This document shows positions 8,669-18,500 of a DNA stretch of 60,607 bases, one piece after another (position 1 is the first letter of the stretch; every line of letters starts with the position of its first letter). The DNA comes from Streptomyces sp. NRRL S-37 (GTDB lineage: Bacteria > Actinomycetota > Actinomycetes > Streptomycetales > Streptomycetaceae). The DNA lies in assembly GCF_000721605.1 (NCBI RefSeq), contig NZ_JOIZ01000028.1, forward strand, positions 1 through 60,607, given 5' to 3'. Both the position numbers and the translations under genes were made by a program. Under the pieces are notes generated by a model that saw only the letters and a program-made list of their open reading frames with translations, was not told the origin of the DNA and did no database searches.

Positions 8669-9014
8669 CCTACTGACCTTCAATGCGTGGTGTCGTCATG
8701 GTGGTTTGCGTAGGTCGGTGCCGGTGAGGCAACCGTCGAGGACCTCGGGTCGGCCCAGATCCGCCAGATTCGAGCTGGGGGAAGTGTTACGAGATTCAGG
8801 CACTGGTTCCTCTCGTACGGCTTCACTGCCCCACTACCGGCTTGAGCAGCCCCCATCACGCCAGGGCCCCCGACCAGCCGAAATTAAGATGGCGGAGGCT
8901 CGCTCATCGGCTGCGGCGGGCCTGTCCTGCGCCGGTCCCGAGGGTGCTTCCCGGCAGGCGTCGCGGCCCGGGTTGGTGCGGTGAGCACGTCGGCCGACCG
9001 GCGGGGAGCCGACG
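8669..9014. other. Intergenic region downstream of DISARM
   Basis: About 345 bp between the end of drmC and the start of the HNH-like gene. No protein-like frame was seen. The hairpin at 8988-9014 is listed separately. The promoter of the HNH-like gene should be in the 8670-8760 part. Confidence 0.4.
8988..9014 (-). terminator. Possible hairpin just after drmC
   Basis: CGTCGGC at 8988-8994 and GCCGACG at 9008-9014 form a 7-bp perfect stem with a 13-base loop immediately after the drmC stop codon. There is no U-tract, as is usual in Streptomyces, so termination is only a guess. Confidence 0.35.
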
Positions 9015-9746
9015 TCACATGCGTTCGTACAGGACTTCCTCGGCTTCCGCCAGCTCGCGCTCGACGGCTTCGGTGAGGTTCGGGTTGTCGATGAGGACGC
9101 CGAACTCGACGTTGTTGTTCTCCGCGCTCCAGGAGAAGTTCGCGCTGGTGACTAGGAGGAGGTGGTGGTCGATGGCGAGGAACTTGGCGTGATTGCGGAC
9201 GTAGCCGCCGTCGAACTCCTTGGTGCGCCAGACCTCTGCCGGGGCCAGGTGCGTGGCTACCTCTCTGGTTGAGGGGGCCCGGTGCTGTCCGCTGCCGTCG
9301 GCGGCCCGGGTGTCCATGTAGACGCGGACAGCGACGCCGTCGCGCTGCGCGGCTGTCCGCAGTGACGTCCAGAGTGCCGAGCTGCGCTGGAAGTTGAAGG
9401 TGGAACAGGTGATCGCATGGCGGGCGCTGTCCACGAGGCGGGTGACCGAGGTGGTGAGTGGTCCGCTCTGGACGAGGTGTCCGGGCATGGTCCACAGCGG
9501 TGACAGTGTGGTCGGAAGCGCCCGTGCCCCCTCGATCGCCCTCAGGACCAGGATCTGTTGGGGCGCCGCTCCGGGGCCGCCGCCGGCTGCCTCCAGCAGG
9601 CGCCGGACCTCTGTCCGCTGGCCGACCGCGACGACCTTGAGCGCGGTGGTCAAGGTATCGCCGTCGGCCAGGCGGTCCGCTATGTCCTTGGCCTCGGTTC
9701 CGGTCAGGAGCCGACCGAGCCGACGCGGTGCGTCCGCATCACTCAT
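9015..9746 (-). CDS. drmC: DrmC, DISARM phospholipase-D-family protein
   Basis: A 243-residue protein and the last gene of the class 1 DISARM operon. Near residue 185 it has a PLD HxKxxxxD motif, RNHAKFLAID, followed by LLVTSANFSWSAENNNVEFG, the usual Asn/Glu part of the active site. Earlier comes STFNFQRS. DrmC proteins carry a single PLD motif and may act as nucleases or as accessory factors; in published work DrmC was not always required for protection. The ATG at 9746 lies inside drmB, giving an 8-bp overlap and translational coupling. The open frame upstream of 9746 is in the shadow of drmB. Confidence 0.9.
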   Translation of the reverse strand: MSDADAPRRLGRLLTGTEAKDIADRLADGDTLTTALKVVAVGQRTEVRRLLEAAGGGPGAAPQQILVLRAIEGARALPTTLSPLWTMPGHLVQSGPLTTSVTRLVDSARHAITCSTFNFQRSSALWTSLRTAAQRDGVAVRVYMDTRAADGSGQHRAPSTREVATHLAPAEVWRTKEFDGGYVRNHAKFLAIDHHLLLVTSANFSWSAENNNVEFGVLIDNPNLTEAVERELAEAEEVLYERM

Positions 9747-11772
9747 GGGTGTGGAAGAAGCCGAGGTCGCTGCCGGGCAGGTCGAGGAGGAAACGACGGT
9801 CGAGAAACCGGTTGGCGCGCTCGCAGGAGGTCTCCGAGGCCATGACGCAGCAGTGGCAGGCAGCGCCGTGGAGGAAGTCCTCGGGATCCTGGGGGGTGCG
9901 CTTGGAGCAGATGGGGTCGGAGGAGCAGCGTGCGGCCTTGCGCAGTGCGCTGCCGACGACCCGCTGGAGGCGTGTTGGCTCGCTGAGCTGTACGAGCCCG
10001 CCGAGGGTGCCGTCACTGTCAGAGGCGGTGGTACAGATGAGAAGGCCGGCGGCGGGGTCGCGACCTTCGGCGGCGGGCCACGCGTACAGGCGTTCGCTGA
10101 GGCTGGCGGCCGAGTAGCCGCAGGTCAGGGCAAGTTCGCGGATAAGGATGTGGGCAAAGGTGTGGACGAGCCAGTAGCGCGGGGGCTTCAGCCGGCTGTC
10201 GGGGTTGATCTGGCCCGCCGTGTCGGAGAAGCGGCGCTCGAAGTTTCTGCGGTGTGCCTCTCGGTGGAGTTTCCACAGGTCGGTGTCCAGGACGCGCTTC
10301 TCCCATGCGGCGACGGCGTTCTCGTCGAGCTGGAGGAAGATACCTTCGCCGCGGTCCTCGGTGGCCACGGTCCAGCTCGGCCGGGACGTGCGCGTCAGTG
10401 GGGCCAAGCGGCGTGGGAGGTCGCCGACGCGGTCCATGTCGTCGATGCGGGTGAAGCCGACCAGGGCGTTCACCTTGCGGAGGCGTTCGACCGCGAGCAC
10501 GCGGGTGATCTCAGGCCGCAGGGCGTCGCCCCGGTCGCGGGTGGCGAGGGTGAGGCCGCTCTTGGGGTCCTCGACGCGGGTGCCGACGATGTCACGCAGC
10601 AGGTAACGCCACTCGGGGACGAGGAGGTCGACCGGGTCCCAGTCGCGGAGCTTCTCCTCCTGTTCCTCCGGGGTGTCGGTGGGGGCGGAGGCCGTCTGCA
10701 GGACCTGCTCCAGGTCGTGGTCGGACAGGCCGGTGACGTCAACGCCGCCGTTCATGCCGAGGAGATCCCGGATCAGGTCCAGGTTTTCGCGGTACTTGGC
10801 GAGCTTGTCGCCGAGCGCGGTGCGGACCCGGTCGGCCAGGTCGCTGGCCTCCTCTTCCTGGGACTCCGGCATCACGATGATCGACTGGGTGGCCGGGAAC
10901 CACAGGTTGGAGGCGCCGACCAGCATCAGCCGGGTCTCGTTGCGGCAGCCCTTGGGCTCGAAGGCGTCCAAGTGGGGGTGGCGTCCTCGGCACTGCGGCA
11001 ACTTCGCCCTGCCGGCCTCACCCTGGGCCTCGTTCATGGGCCGCCGCATGTCGCAGGACGCGCAGTGGATCACGGCCGAGGCTCCCTTGCCGGCAGTCCG
11101 GTCGACCATCTTCAGGGCGGGCATCTCCGCCTGGGTGCACCGCTGTCCGCGGTGCACCCACAGGTCGTACGGGAACTCGTCCAGGTGTCCGTCGACGCAG
11201 GCCAGCAAATACCGGGCCGGGATGGCGGTGCGGCGCATCGGCTTGCGGGTGCCGGCGCCCGCGCGGCCCGTGCACTTGGCGTGCTCGAAAACGGCCAGGT
11301 CGGTGCGGAACGGGTGCGTGTTGCGGTAGTCGAACTGGGTGAGCAGTCCGAGCATGTCGCAGCCCGTGCACCGCATCCACTGCGGGAAGACCCGGGAGGG
11401 CACTCCGAGGTCGTTGCCTTCGGCGGACCGGCTGTGCTTCTTCGGCTGCCAGGGGTACGGCCGCAGCTGCACGTCGGGCGAACGCAGCATCATCCGGACC
11501 ACGTCACGCAGGCGGGGGGCGTGGATCTGCGGGGGTGCGGAGTCGCGGCGCCGCCAGATGCGGTCCCAGTCGTCCAGGCCGGTGGGCATGATCGTGAACT
11601 GCGGCAAGTCCATGATCGCGCCGGGACCATAGGTGTACAGCAGGGAGGAGGGGCGGGCCGAACCGACCTTGGCACGGTTGTGCTTGGTCGCCTTCTCCGC
11701 CTCTTGCTCCAGGTCGCCCAGCGGGTCGACGGCGCGGGCAACGTCGTAGACGAAGCGCGTCTCGTCACTCAC
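9739..11772 (-). CDS. drmB: DrmB, DISARM DUF1998-containing protein
   Basis: A 677-residue protein from a GTG that overlaps the drmA stop by 4 bp (GTGA). It has the DrmB/DUF1998 signature: near the start SLLYTYGPGAIMDLP; zinc-type cysteine pairs CTGCDML near residue 136 and CASCDMRR near 240; and a C-terminal DUF1998 region with LVHTFAHILIREL, GLICTTASDSDGTLGGL-like text and ACHCCVMASETSCERAN. In DISARM, DrmB forms a complex with the DrmA helicase that loads on invading DNA. The length and gene order fit the family. It is one of the two core proteins present in every DISARM class. Confidence 0.94.
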   Translation of the reverse strand: MSDETRFVYDVARAVDPLGDLEQEAEKATKHNRAKVGSARPSSLLYTYGPGAIMDLPQFTIMPTGLDDWDRIWRRRDSAPPQIHAPRLRDVVRMMLRSPDVQLRPYPWQPKKHSRSAEGNDLGVPSRVFPQWMRCTGCDMLGLLTQFDYRNTHPFRTDLAVFEHAKCTGRAGAGTRKPMRRTAIPARYLLACVDGHLDEFPYDLWVHRGQRCTQAEMPALKMVDRTAGKGASAVIHCASCDMRRPMNEAQGEAGRAKLPQCRGRHPHLDAFEPKGCRNETRLMLVGASNLWFPATQSIIVMPESQEEEASDLADRVRTALGDKLAKYRENLDLIRDLLGMNGGVDVTGLSDHDLEQVLQTASAPTDTPEEQEEKLRDWDPVDLLVPEWRYLLRDIVGTRVEDPKSGLTLATRDRGDALRPEITRVLAVERLRKVNALVGFTRIDDMDRVGDLPRRLAPLTRTSRPSWTVATEDRGEGIFLQLDENAVAAWEKRVLDTDLWKLHREAHRRNFERRFSDTAGQINPDSRLKPPRYWLVHTFAHILIRELALTCGYSAASLSERLYAWPAAEGRDPAAGLLICTTASDSDGTLGGLVQLSEPTRLQRVVGSALRKAARCSSDPICSKRTPQDPEDFLHGAACHCCVMASETSCERANRFLDRRFLLDLPGSDLGFFHTHE

Positions 11773-14700
11773 GAGTTGTCCTCCGGCATCTTCCACTGAG
11801 GGGCATGGTCGGGTGCGCGGTACACCAGTCGCTCCTTGATCGGGCTCACCAAGAGGTTGATCTCCGGCTGCACCTCGCGCATTGAGTTCGCCACGATGAA
11901 CGGCGCGGCGTCGCGGGTGTCGATGCCCGCCTTGGCGTTCTCCGCGCTCATCATCAGAGCGTCGTGCCGACCGTCGTCCAGAACCCTCTCGTACACCAGC
12001 GACTTGCGGTCCTCCATGAGGCTCTTGCGTCGCTTGCCCCACTGGTCGAGCCGGTTCTCCAGGCGCAGGCGGGCCCGGGTGGCCGCGTCCTCATCGCCGG
12101 CCCGCGCGACGCGACGCACGAGGGCGTCAACGAGGTCGCCCGCGAAGTGCTGCTCGGCCTCGATACGGGCCGCCCCGTCCTCCGGGGACAGCCCTTGGCC
12201 GTGGCCAGCCTTGGCTGCCTGCAGGACACGGGCGGCGCTGACCAGCACGCCGTCCAGGCCGCGCTCCAGCGAGGTCACCGAGAACGGGGTCACCGACAGC
12301 GCCTCGACCTGGGCGTAGAACGTCTCGTGGTAGTGGCGGAACTGCTCGAAATGGGCAAGGTCCCTCGGCCGCGCCCAGTTCCCGAGGGCGACCACCAGAC
12401 CCGGCCGGTCCGCGGTACGGCCGACACGGGAGGACGCCTGGATGTACTCCGCAGTGTTCTTCGGCTGTCCGACCACGAGCATCAAGCCGAGTCGGGTCAC
12501 ATCCACGCCCACCTGGAGCATGGAGGTGGCCAGGACCACGTCGTACGGATTGACCTCACGCGTGGGTTCCGGCTTCTTCGCCTCCCTGAGCGCGCGCCGG
12601 TTGCGTTTGCCCGCGGTGGAGTCGAAGCCCGGGTCGAACGCCGTCGCCATCTGGTCCAGGGTGGCGGTGATGTCCGCGCTGGCCACGCGCGAGGTCAGCT
12701 CGGCGACGTGCAGCGAACCGTAGTCGGTGCCGGTGCGGCGGGGGAGCTTCGACCAGGGGCGGCCCTTGGCGAGCGCGGTCTGGATGTCGTCGCTCATGTA
12801 TCGGGCCATGCCGGCGAGTTCACGGGTGGCGCTGAAGTAGCCGACCAGGCTCATATACGGATCGGCCACGCGGCCGGAGCGGTCGAGAAGCAACTGCCCG
12901 CCGGCTAGGAGCACCTCGGCGACACGGATCTCCGCCGTGGTCAAGCGCACCCCGGTCGTGCTGATCCCGACGTACCGGCGACCCGGGTTCTTCTCGGAGA
13001 CCGGGATCTCCTTGGAGAAGTACGTGGTCCCGGCGTCCAGGACCTGCGGCGGGAAGATGGTGACGTCACGCCCGTACAGCGCACGCACCTGCTCCGAAGC
13101 GTTACGGGCGGTGGCCGTGGAGGCGACGAGCAGCGGACGCACCGGGCGTCCGTCCTTCGTCCGCCAGTCGGTCATCACATCGATGGCCACCTCGAACAGG
13201 CCCACCGTCGTGCCGAGTGCCCCGGTGATCAAGTGCAACTCGTCCTGGATGATCAGATCCGGGGGCCGCAGCCGCGTGGCCGGGTGAACGGGGGCCGCCG
13301 GCCAGCGGTCCTTCTTGGGATGCTTACTGCCGTCCTTGATGTCGCACTGCTGATAGTCGGGATGCACGAAGCCGTGCCGTTCACAGCGTCGCGAGACGTG
13401 CCCGAACAGCGAGGCGGCCTCGCCCTCCCGCGCCAGGCGGGCGAACTTGTCCACGGTGGCGATGACGAACGCCGGCGCGAGCCGGTAGATCTCCTCATCC
13501 ACCGTGAGCACCGGCAGCCCGTCCGGGACCTCTCCGCCGTCGGCGAACGGGCAGTCGGCCAGCTCGTCCCCGCAGTACACGTACACCCGGCGCAGCGCGG
13601 GCTCCGTGCGCACATCACGCGCCTCAACCCGCGTGCCGCACCACGGACAGCGCTGGATCTGCAGCACCGTCAGCCGATAGCCACGGCCCCCATGGGCCTT
13701 CTGCAGCTGCTCGGCGGCCTCGTCGTACCGCTTCGGGCTTACATCGGTACCGACCCACAGCCCGATCCGGAACGGCTCGTCGCCCCACGTAGCCTCATCA
13801 TCGCGGCGCGCCAGCTCCGCCGCGCACACCAGGGCGGTGGCGCGCTGGAACTGCTGGGCGGTGAGCAGGCGCAGCGTGTACCGCATGAGGACGGCCACCC
13901 CGGACCGCCCGTCCAACGGACCGTCGAAAGCGTCCACGACGCCCTGGCGGCGACGGATCGCGAACGTGTACGCGGCCAGACCCAGATACGCCTCCGTCTT
14001 GCCACCACCGGTCGGGAAGAACAGCAGCTGCGCCTTGGCCAGATCCCCCGATCGTTTCTCGGCCGCCGGGTCGGACAGCAACGGCAACTGCATGAGCACA
14101 AAAGCGAGCTGGAAGGTACGCCACGAATGCGCCAGGGCCCCCTTCTCCTCGAGGATCGACTCACGGGCCTCATCGATGCTCTCCTCCGGCCGGCTCGCCC
14201 GCCGCTCCGCGACCTGCGACTGCACACGCTGATCAGCCATTACCCGGTTCATGAACCGGAAGCAGCGCAACGCCTCCTCGTCCCCGAGGAGATGCTTCAG
14301 ACCCTCCTCAAGCTGGCGTTGCACCCGGCGCGCCTCGGTGACCGCGTCCAGCCCTTCGGACCGCAGATGCTCCGGAAGGGCCTTGGCCCGCTGCTCCTCG
14401 CCGTCCAGCCAGGCCGTGTAACCCGCGACGATCGGTTCAAGGCCCGTACGCAGCTCGTCGGTCGATGCCTCCTGGAGCTTGCGCATGTCCAGCAGGGCCG
14501 CGCCGATCTCCTCGGCGGCCGTCTGCGGTGTCTCGCTCACCGGCAGCCACGTCGTCCAGACCTCGCTGGCCCTGCGCGCTCCCTCGGCTACCTTCCAGTC
14601 CACGGAGCAGGTCCGGCCGTGGGCGAACTCCAGACGGTTGCGGTACTGAAGCCGCAGTCGTCGCAGCTCGTCGTCCGGCTCCTCGCGCGTGTCCAGGAGT

Positions 14701-15533
14701 ACGTCATTGACCGGCAGGAACACTTCAACGCCGCCGGCCGACACCGACAGCTTGGTCTGGTACAACCACGCTTCAACCGGGATCTTGCGGGGGGTCTCCT
14801 GGTCGTTGCACAGCGCCACCTCGATCAGTCGACAGCCACGCTCGGAGTCGTCGTAACGATCAACCCGGAGCAGGATCTTGTCCTTGAGTACGATCTCGGT
14901 CGTACGGGACGGATTCAGGTCGGCAATCTTGATCGTCTTCGCGATGGCGTGCGGGGTGCGCTGGAAACGACGGAGAGCCGGAGCAGGTGCCGCACCCTCA
15001 CCCCTGGCGTCCTCGGTGCCCTCTCCGCTCTTCTCCTTCACCGGCTCGTACGTGCCCCACGACGCGGTCACCGTGAACTCGTCCAGATCGTCAGGGATCT
15101 GGAAACGCAGCCCCATCGACGCCGGGATCATCAGCCCACGCTTCTGCGGCTGGTCCTCGACCGCATCCTCGTCCGAACTCGCGCTGCTGTCATCGACGGC
15201 GGTGAGCGGCACGCCCCGGCTCTCGGCGGCATCCACAGCGTCGCCCACGTCGGTCGCGGCGTCGTCAGATCCAGCCTCGCCGGGGTCGTCCTTGCCAGCG
15301 GTGAGCCGCACGGGCGCTATCCGGCCGATCAGGTACGCCGAGTCGGGGACACCGTCGAGGATCTCGTCCGGGCCGTTCGCCGGGCCGAGGAGCTCACGCT
15401 CCAGGATGTCGACCAGGTTCTCGCGGGCGGTCCAGGAACGGTCGTCGGGTTCGAGGGCAAGACGGTAGGCCGGGGCCTGGGGGCCTCCGGATGCCACTGC
15501 GGGCTGGGCGCCGTTGCGCCGGGGGGTGGTCAC
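11769..15533 (-). CDS. drmA: DrmA, DISARM core helicase
   Basis: A 1254-residue superfamily 2 helicase. Walker A FFPTGGGKTEAYLGL is near residue 507, the DELH box LIIQDELHLITGALG near 763, LVASTATARN (motif III) soon after, and motif VI AEYIQASSRVGRT near 1034. The long N-terminal region before the helicase core is typical of DrmA. DrmA with DrmB is the DNA-engaging engine of DISARM. It overlaps drmMI upstream and drmB downstream by 4 bp each. The inserted CxxC pairs (CPWCGTRVEARD, then YCGDELADC) probably bind zinc. Confidence 0.95.
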   Translation of the reverse strand: MTTPRRNGAQPAVASGGPQAPAYRLALEPDDRSWTARENLVDILERELLGPANGPDEILDGVPDSAYLIGRIAPVRLTAGKDDPGEAGSDDAATDVGDAVDAAESRGVPLTAVDDSSASSDEDAVEDQPQKRGLMIPASMGLRFQIPDDLDEFTVTASWGTYEPVKEKSGEGTEDARGEGAAPAPALRRFQRTPHAIAKTIKIADLNPSRTTEIVLKDKILLRVDRYDDSERGCRLIEVALCNDQETPRKIPVEAWLYQTKLSVSAGGVEVFLPVNDVLLDTREEPDDELRRLRLQYRNRLEFAHGRTCSVDWKVAEGARRASEVWTTWLPVSETPQTAAEEIGAALLDMRKLQEASTDELRTGLEPIVAGYTAWLDGEEQRAKALPEHLRSEGLDAVTEARRVQRQLEEGLKHLLGDEEALRCFRFMNRVMADQRVQSQVAERRASRPEESIDEARESILEEKGALAHSWRTFQLAFVLMQLPLLSDPAAEKRSGDLAKAQLLFFPTGGGKTEAYLGLAAYTFAIRRRQGVVDAFDGPLDGRSGVAVLMRYTLRLLTAQQFQRATALVCAAELARRDDEATWGDEPFRIGLWVGTDVSPKRYDEAAEQLQKAHGGRGYRLTVLQIQRCPWCGTRVEARDVRTEPALRRVYVYCGDELADCPFADGGEVPDGLPVLTVDEEIYRLAPAFVIATVDKFARLAREGEAASLFGHVSRRCERHGFVHPDYQQCDIKDGSKHPKKDRWPAAPVHPATRLRPPDLIIQDELHLITGALGTTVGLFEVAIDVMTDWRTKDGRPVRPLLVASTATARNASEQVRALYGRDVTIFPPQVLDAGTTYFSKEIPVSEKNPGRRYVGISTTGVRLTTAEIRVAEVLLAGGQLLLDRSGRVADPYMSLVGYFSATRELAGMARYMSDDIQTALAKGRPWSKLPRRTGTDYGSLHVAELTSRVASADITATLDQMATAFDPGFDSTAGKRNRRALREAKKPEPTREVNPYDVVLATSMLQVGVDVTRLGLMLVVGQPKNTAEYIQASSRVGRTADRPGLVVALGNWARPRDLAHFEQFRHYHETFYAQVEALSVTPFSVTSLERGLDGVLVSAARVLQAAKAGHGQGLSPEDGAARIEAEQHFAGDLVDALVRRVARAGDEDAATRARLRLENRLDQWGKRRKSLMEDRKSLVYERVLDDGRHDALMMSAENAKAGIDTRDAAPFIVANSMREVQPEINLLVSPIKERLVYRAPDHAPQWKMPEDNS

Positions 15534-18500
15534 TCGTCGCCCTCCTCTTCCTCAGTGGCCTCATTGTTGCCGGTGGGACTGACAACGCCCTGCGAGGCGG
15601 CACGACGATGGTTCTCTTCGAGGAGCCGGTCGAGGATCTCCACCCGGGCGGCAGGGCTCACCGTCCAGCGTTGTGTCTGACGGTAGGTGTGGAACCCGTG
15701 GTCCAGGGAGATGTCGTCCCAGCCGTAGGCGGCCATGACGGTCCGGTCCAGTTCGACGTGGATCTCGCGGAGGCGAGCTACGTCGGGGTCAGCGGACTCG
15801 GAGATGTCGGGATCGTTGACCAGATTGTAGACCTTGGTGAGTCCGAGACTTCGGCGAAGCATGATTTCGCGGCGTTCAACATCAAGCGTCCGGCCAATCG
15901 TGGCAAGATTGTCAGTCGAACAAGGGCGAGGAAACGTGTCAAATACATCTGACGGCATGTATCTAGCATCGTTGCGCATCTTTGCCCCGTATGCGAGCGC
16001 CCAGACCTGATGAGGACTCGAAGACAAAGTCGCCAAGTCCGCGAAGGAGTCTGAAGCGAAAACCACGATCATAATGCTGAATGCGTTTCGCGTGGAAACC
16101 CTCACCGGCATCAAGGTATTGCTTGTCTGCGCAATAACCACTACCTCGGTCAGGTCGGCAACTGCCCTCCGCATTGCGGGAGCGTTTTCGGCAAACTGCC
16201 ACCATCTCTCACGTCGAGGTTTGCGCTTATTCTTGGCGCGTTCAGGCTTCACTTGCTCCAGTACGCGCCGGTAGGGCAGCTCGTAGTCCCTCGCCTGCTG
16301 TTCAGACCGGTCGTTGAAGTCGACGACCCAGCGAGAAGGCGAGCAGTCAGGGCTCTTGTTGAGATCCTCGCCATTGAGGTATGGAAACAAGACATCCCTG
16401 TTCCTCGGGTCGAGCTCGATCCAAGATTCCGCCTCTTCAGGCTCCAGGATGAATCCCATCCCCAGTACATAGCAGCCCATGAACGCAACTCCGGCGTTCT
16501 CCGCTAGCCTCAGCGGGTTGCCGTCTACTCGTCCTCCTGCTTCCAGAAGAGTGGAAATTCGTGCAACTTCGACGTCGTCGGCAAATCGGGGTACCACTGG
16601 GGCTACTGGCTCTCGGCTGCCCCACACCGCCGCGTACTCCAGGTTGGCGCTGGCGGCAGGCCACGACCGGCTCTGGATCGCACGGGTGATTGTGAAGTCC
16701 TTCGAGACCATCTGGTCGAGGCCGACCTGCCGGGTGTCTCCCTGGGCGACGGTGTTCGTCGCGATTAGCCCGAGCCCTCCCTGCCGCGAGAGGAGTCCGT
16801 AGGCACGCAAGAAGAAGTAAGCCACCAGGTCCGCGCTCCCCTTCCTCCCAGCCGCGAGCGTGTTGACGAACCAGTCGCGGACGTTGGTGCCCATCGAACC
16901 AGTGAGCTTCTGGCCGCCCAGAAACGGCGGGTTACCGATGACCGCGTCGAATCCGCCCCGTTCCATCACATCCGGCACGGCCAGGATCCAGTGCAGCGGT
17001 TTCCACCGCACGTAGTCCGTGGTCACCGTCGGGGTGAGCCCGACTTCCTTGATGCCGTCGAGCATCGTCCGGTCCGGATCCCCACCATCGGCGGGGTACG
17101 CCTTCTCCACCGCGAGGCGCAGATTCTCGTAGGCCACCTTCAATTGTTTGCTGGGCTTACCACCCCACCGCAGCCCAGCCGCGATGACCCCATCCGCAAC
17201 ATCGGCAAGCTGTGCCGTCAGCTCTTGATACCGGCGCCACTGCCGCCGTTTCGTAGCGGCCGAGCGCTGCGGGTCGCTGTCGTCGACCTCGGTGGCGAGC
17301 TGGCGGCGCAGACGGCTGGCCTGGGCCAGGATGTCGTCCACGTCCAGGGCGAAGATGCTGAACTGGTTACCGGCCGCGGCGGGGTCGATGTGGAGGCGGC
17401 GCAGTTGGTCGGCATGGGTCAGGCCGAGCAGGGCGTTGCCGTGCAGGACCTTGTCGTCAACGAAGGAGAACGGGAGCTTCGGGTCCAGGGACACCAGCCA
17501 CAGCGACAGCTTGCACATCTCCACGGCCATGCCGTTGATGTCGGCGCCGTACAGGCAAGTCGCGACGACGGTCCTTATGGCATGGACGTGCAGGTCGTGC
17601 GGTGTCCTCCCGTACGCCACGCCCTCGCGCTGCCATGCCTCGACGAGCCGGTCGGCGAGGTACCGTGCCGCGGCGACGAGGAAGGCGCCTGAGCCGCAGG
17701 CGATGTCGGCGATGCGTAGGTCGAGGATCTGGTCGGAGTCGATGGGCCGCCACGTGTCCTGGTTGGCGGTCTGGTGTGGTCCGGGTGAGTAGACGAGAGG
17801 TTCCAGCGCGTACCGGACGACTTCCTCGGCCAGAGAGCGGGGCGTGTAGTGCGCGCCGGCCGAGGCGCGCGAGGGGGTCTCCACCAGCAGAACCCCGCCG
17901 GGCTCGACCACCAGCGGCCGGTTGCGCAGGTCGCGGCGGATGATGCCGATGAACGGGCGGAGCCGGTCGCGCAGGTCCGGGTCGTCGGTGACGTCGCGCA
18001 GGGCGATCTCGGTGTCGTCGAGGGTGTCGCCCGCCTTGAGGGCCTTGGTGAGGGCGGCTTTGCTGGACGGCTTCGCGGCCGGCTGGTTCTGCTTGATCCA
18101 GGCGAGGATCGCTTCGGCCAGCGCGGTCTCGGTGCGCTTGGCCTGGCTGAGTTCTTCGAGGGTGGCGAGGGGGATCTCGGGTTCGGATCCCGCGCTGCCG
18201 TTCAGGCCGACGATGATCTCTTCGGCGGGTTCGCAGGAGTAGCCGAGCAGGCCCTCGTAGATGTAGCCGATCTGTTCGACGTCGATGTCGCGGAAGGAGA
18301 TCCGTCGTGCTCCGCCGGGCAGTTGGGCGATCTGGACGGCGCGCAGGACTTCGAGCATGACGCGGTCGCTGACCGTGATGGCCAGGGTGTCCTGGGAGTC
18401 GCAGGCGGTGAGGAAGCGAAAGCGGGCTGGGTCGAAGAGGGAGCCGCCGTACTCGGGCAGGCGCAGGTCCTCGAAGCTTGCGCCCCGGTACAGGGCCTGG

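Noticed and set aside
9394..11799. Long plus-strand open frame (801 codons) opposite drmB/drmC
   Set aside because: Mirror image of the conserved DISARM genes in high-GC DNA; Gly/Val/Ala/Arg-rich composition with no domain.
13233..15680. Long plus-strand open frame opposite drmA
   Set aside because: Antisense shadow of a well-supported helicase gene; no motif and no ribosome binding site.
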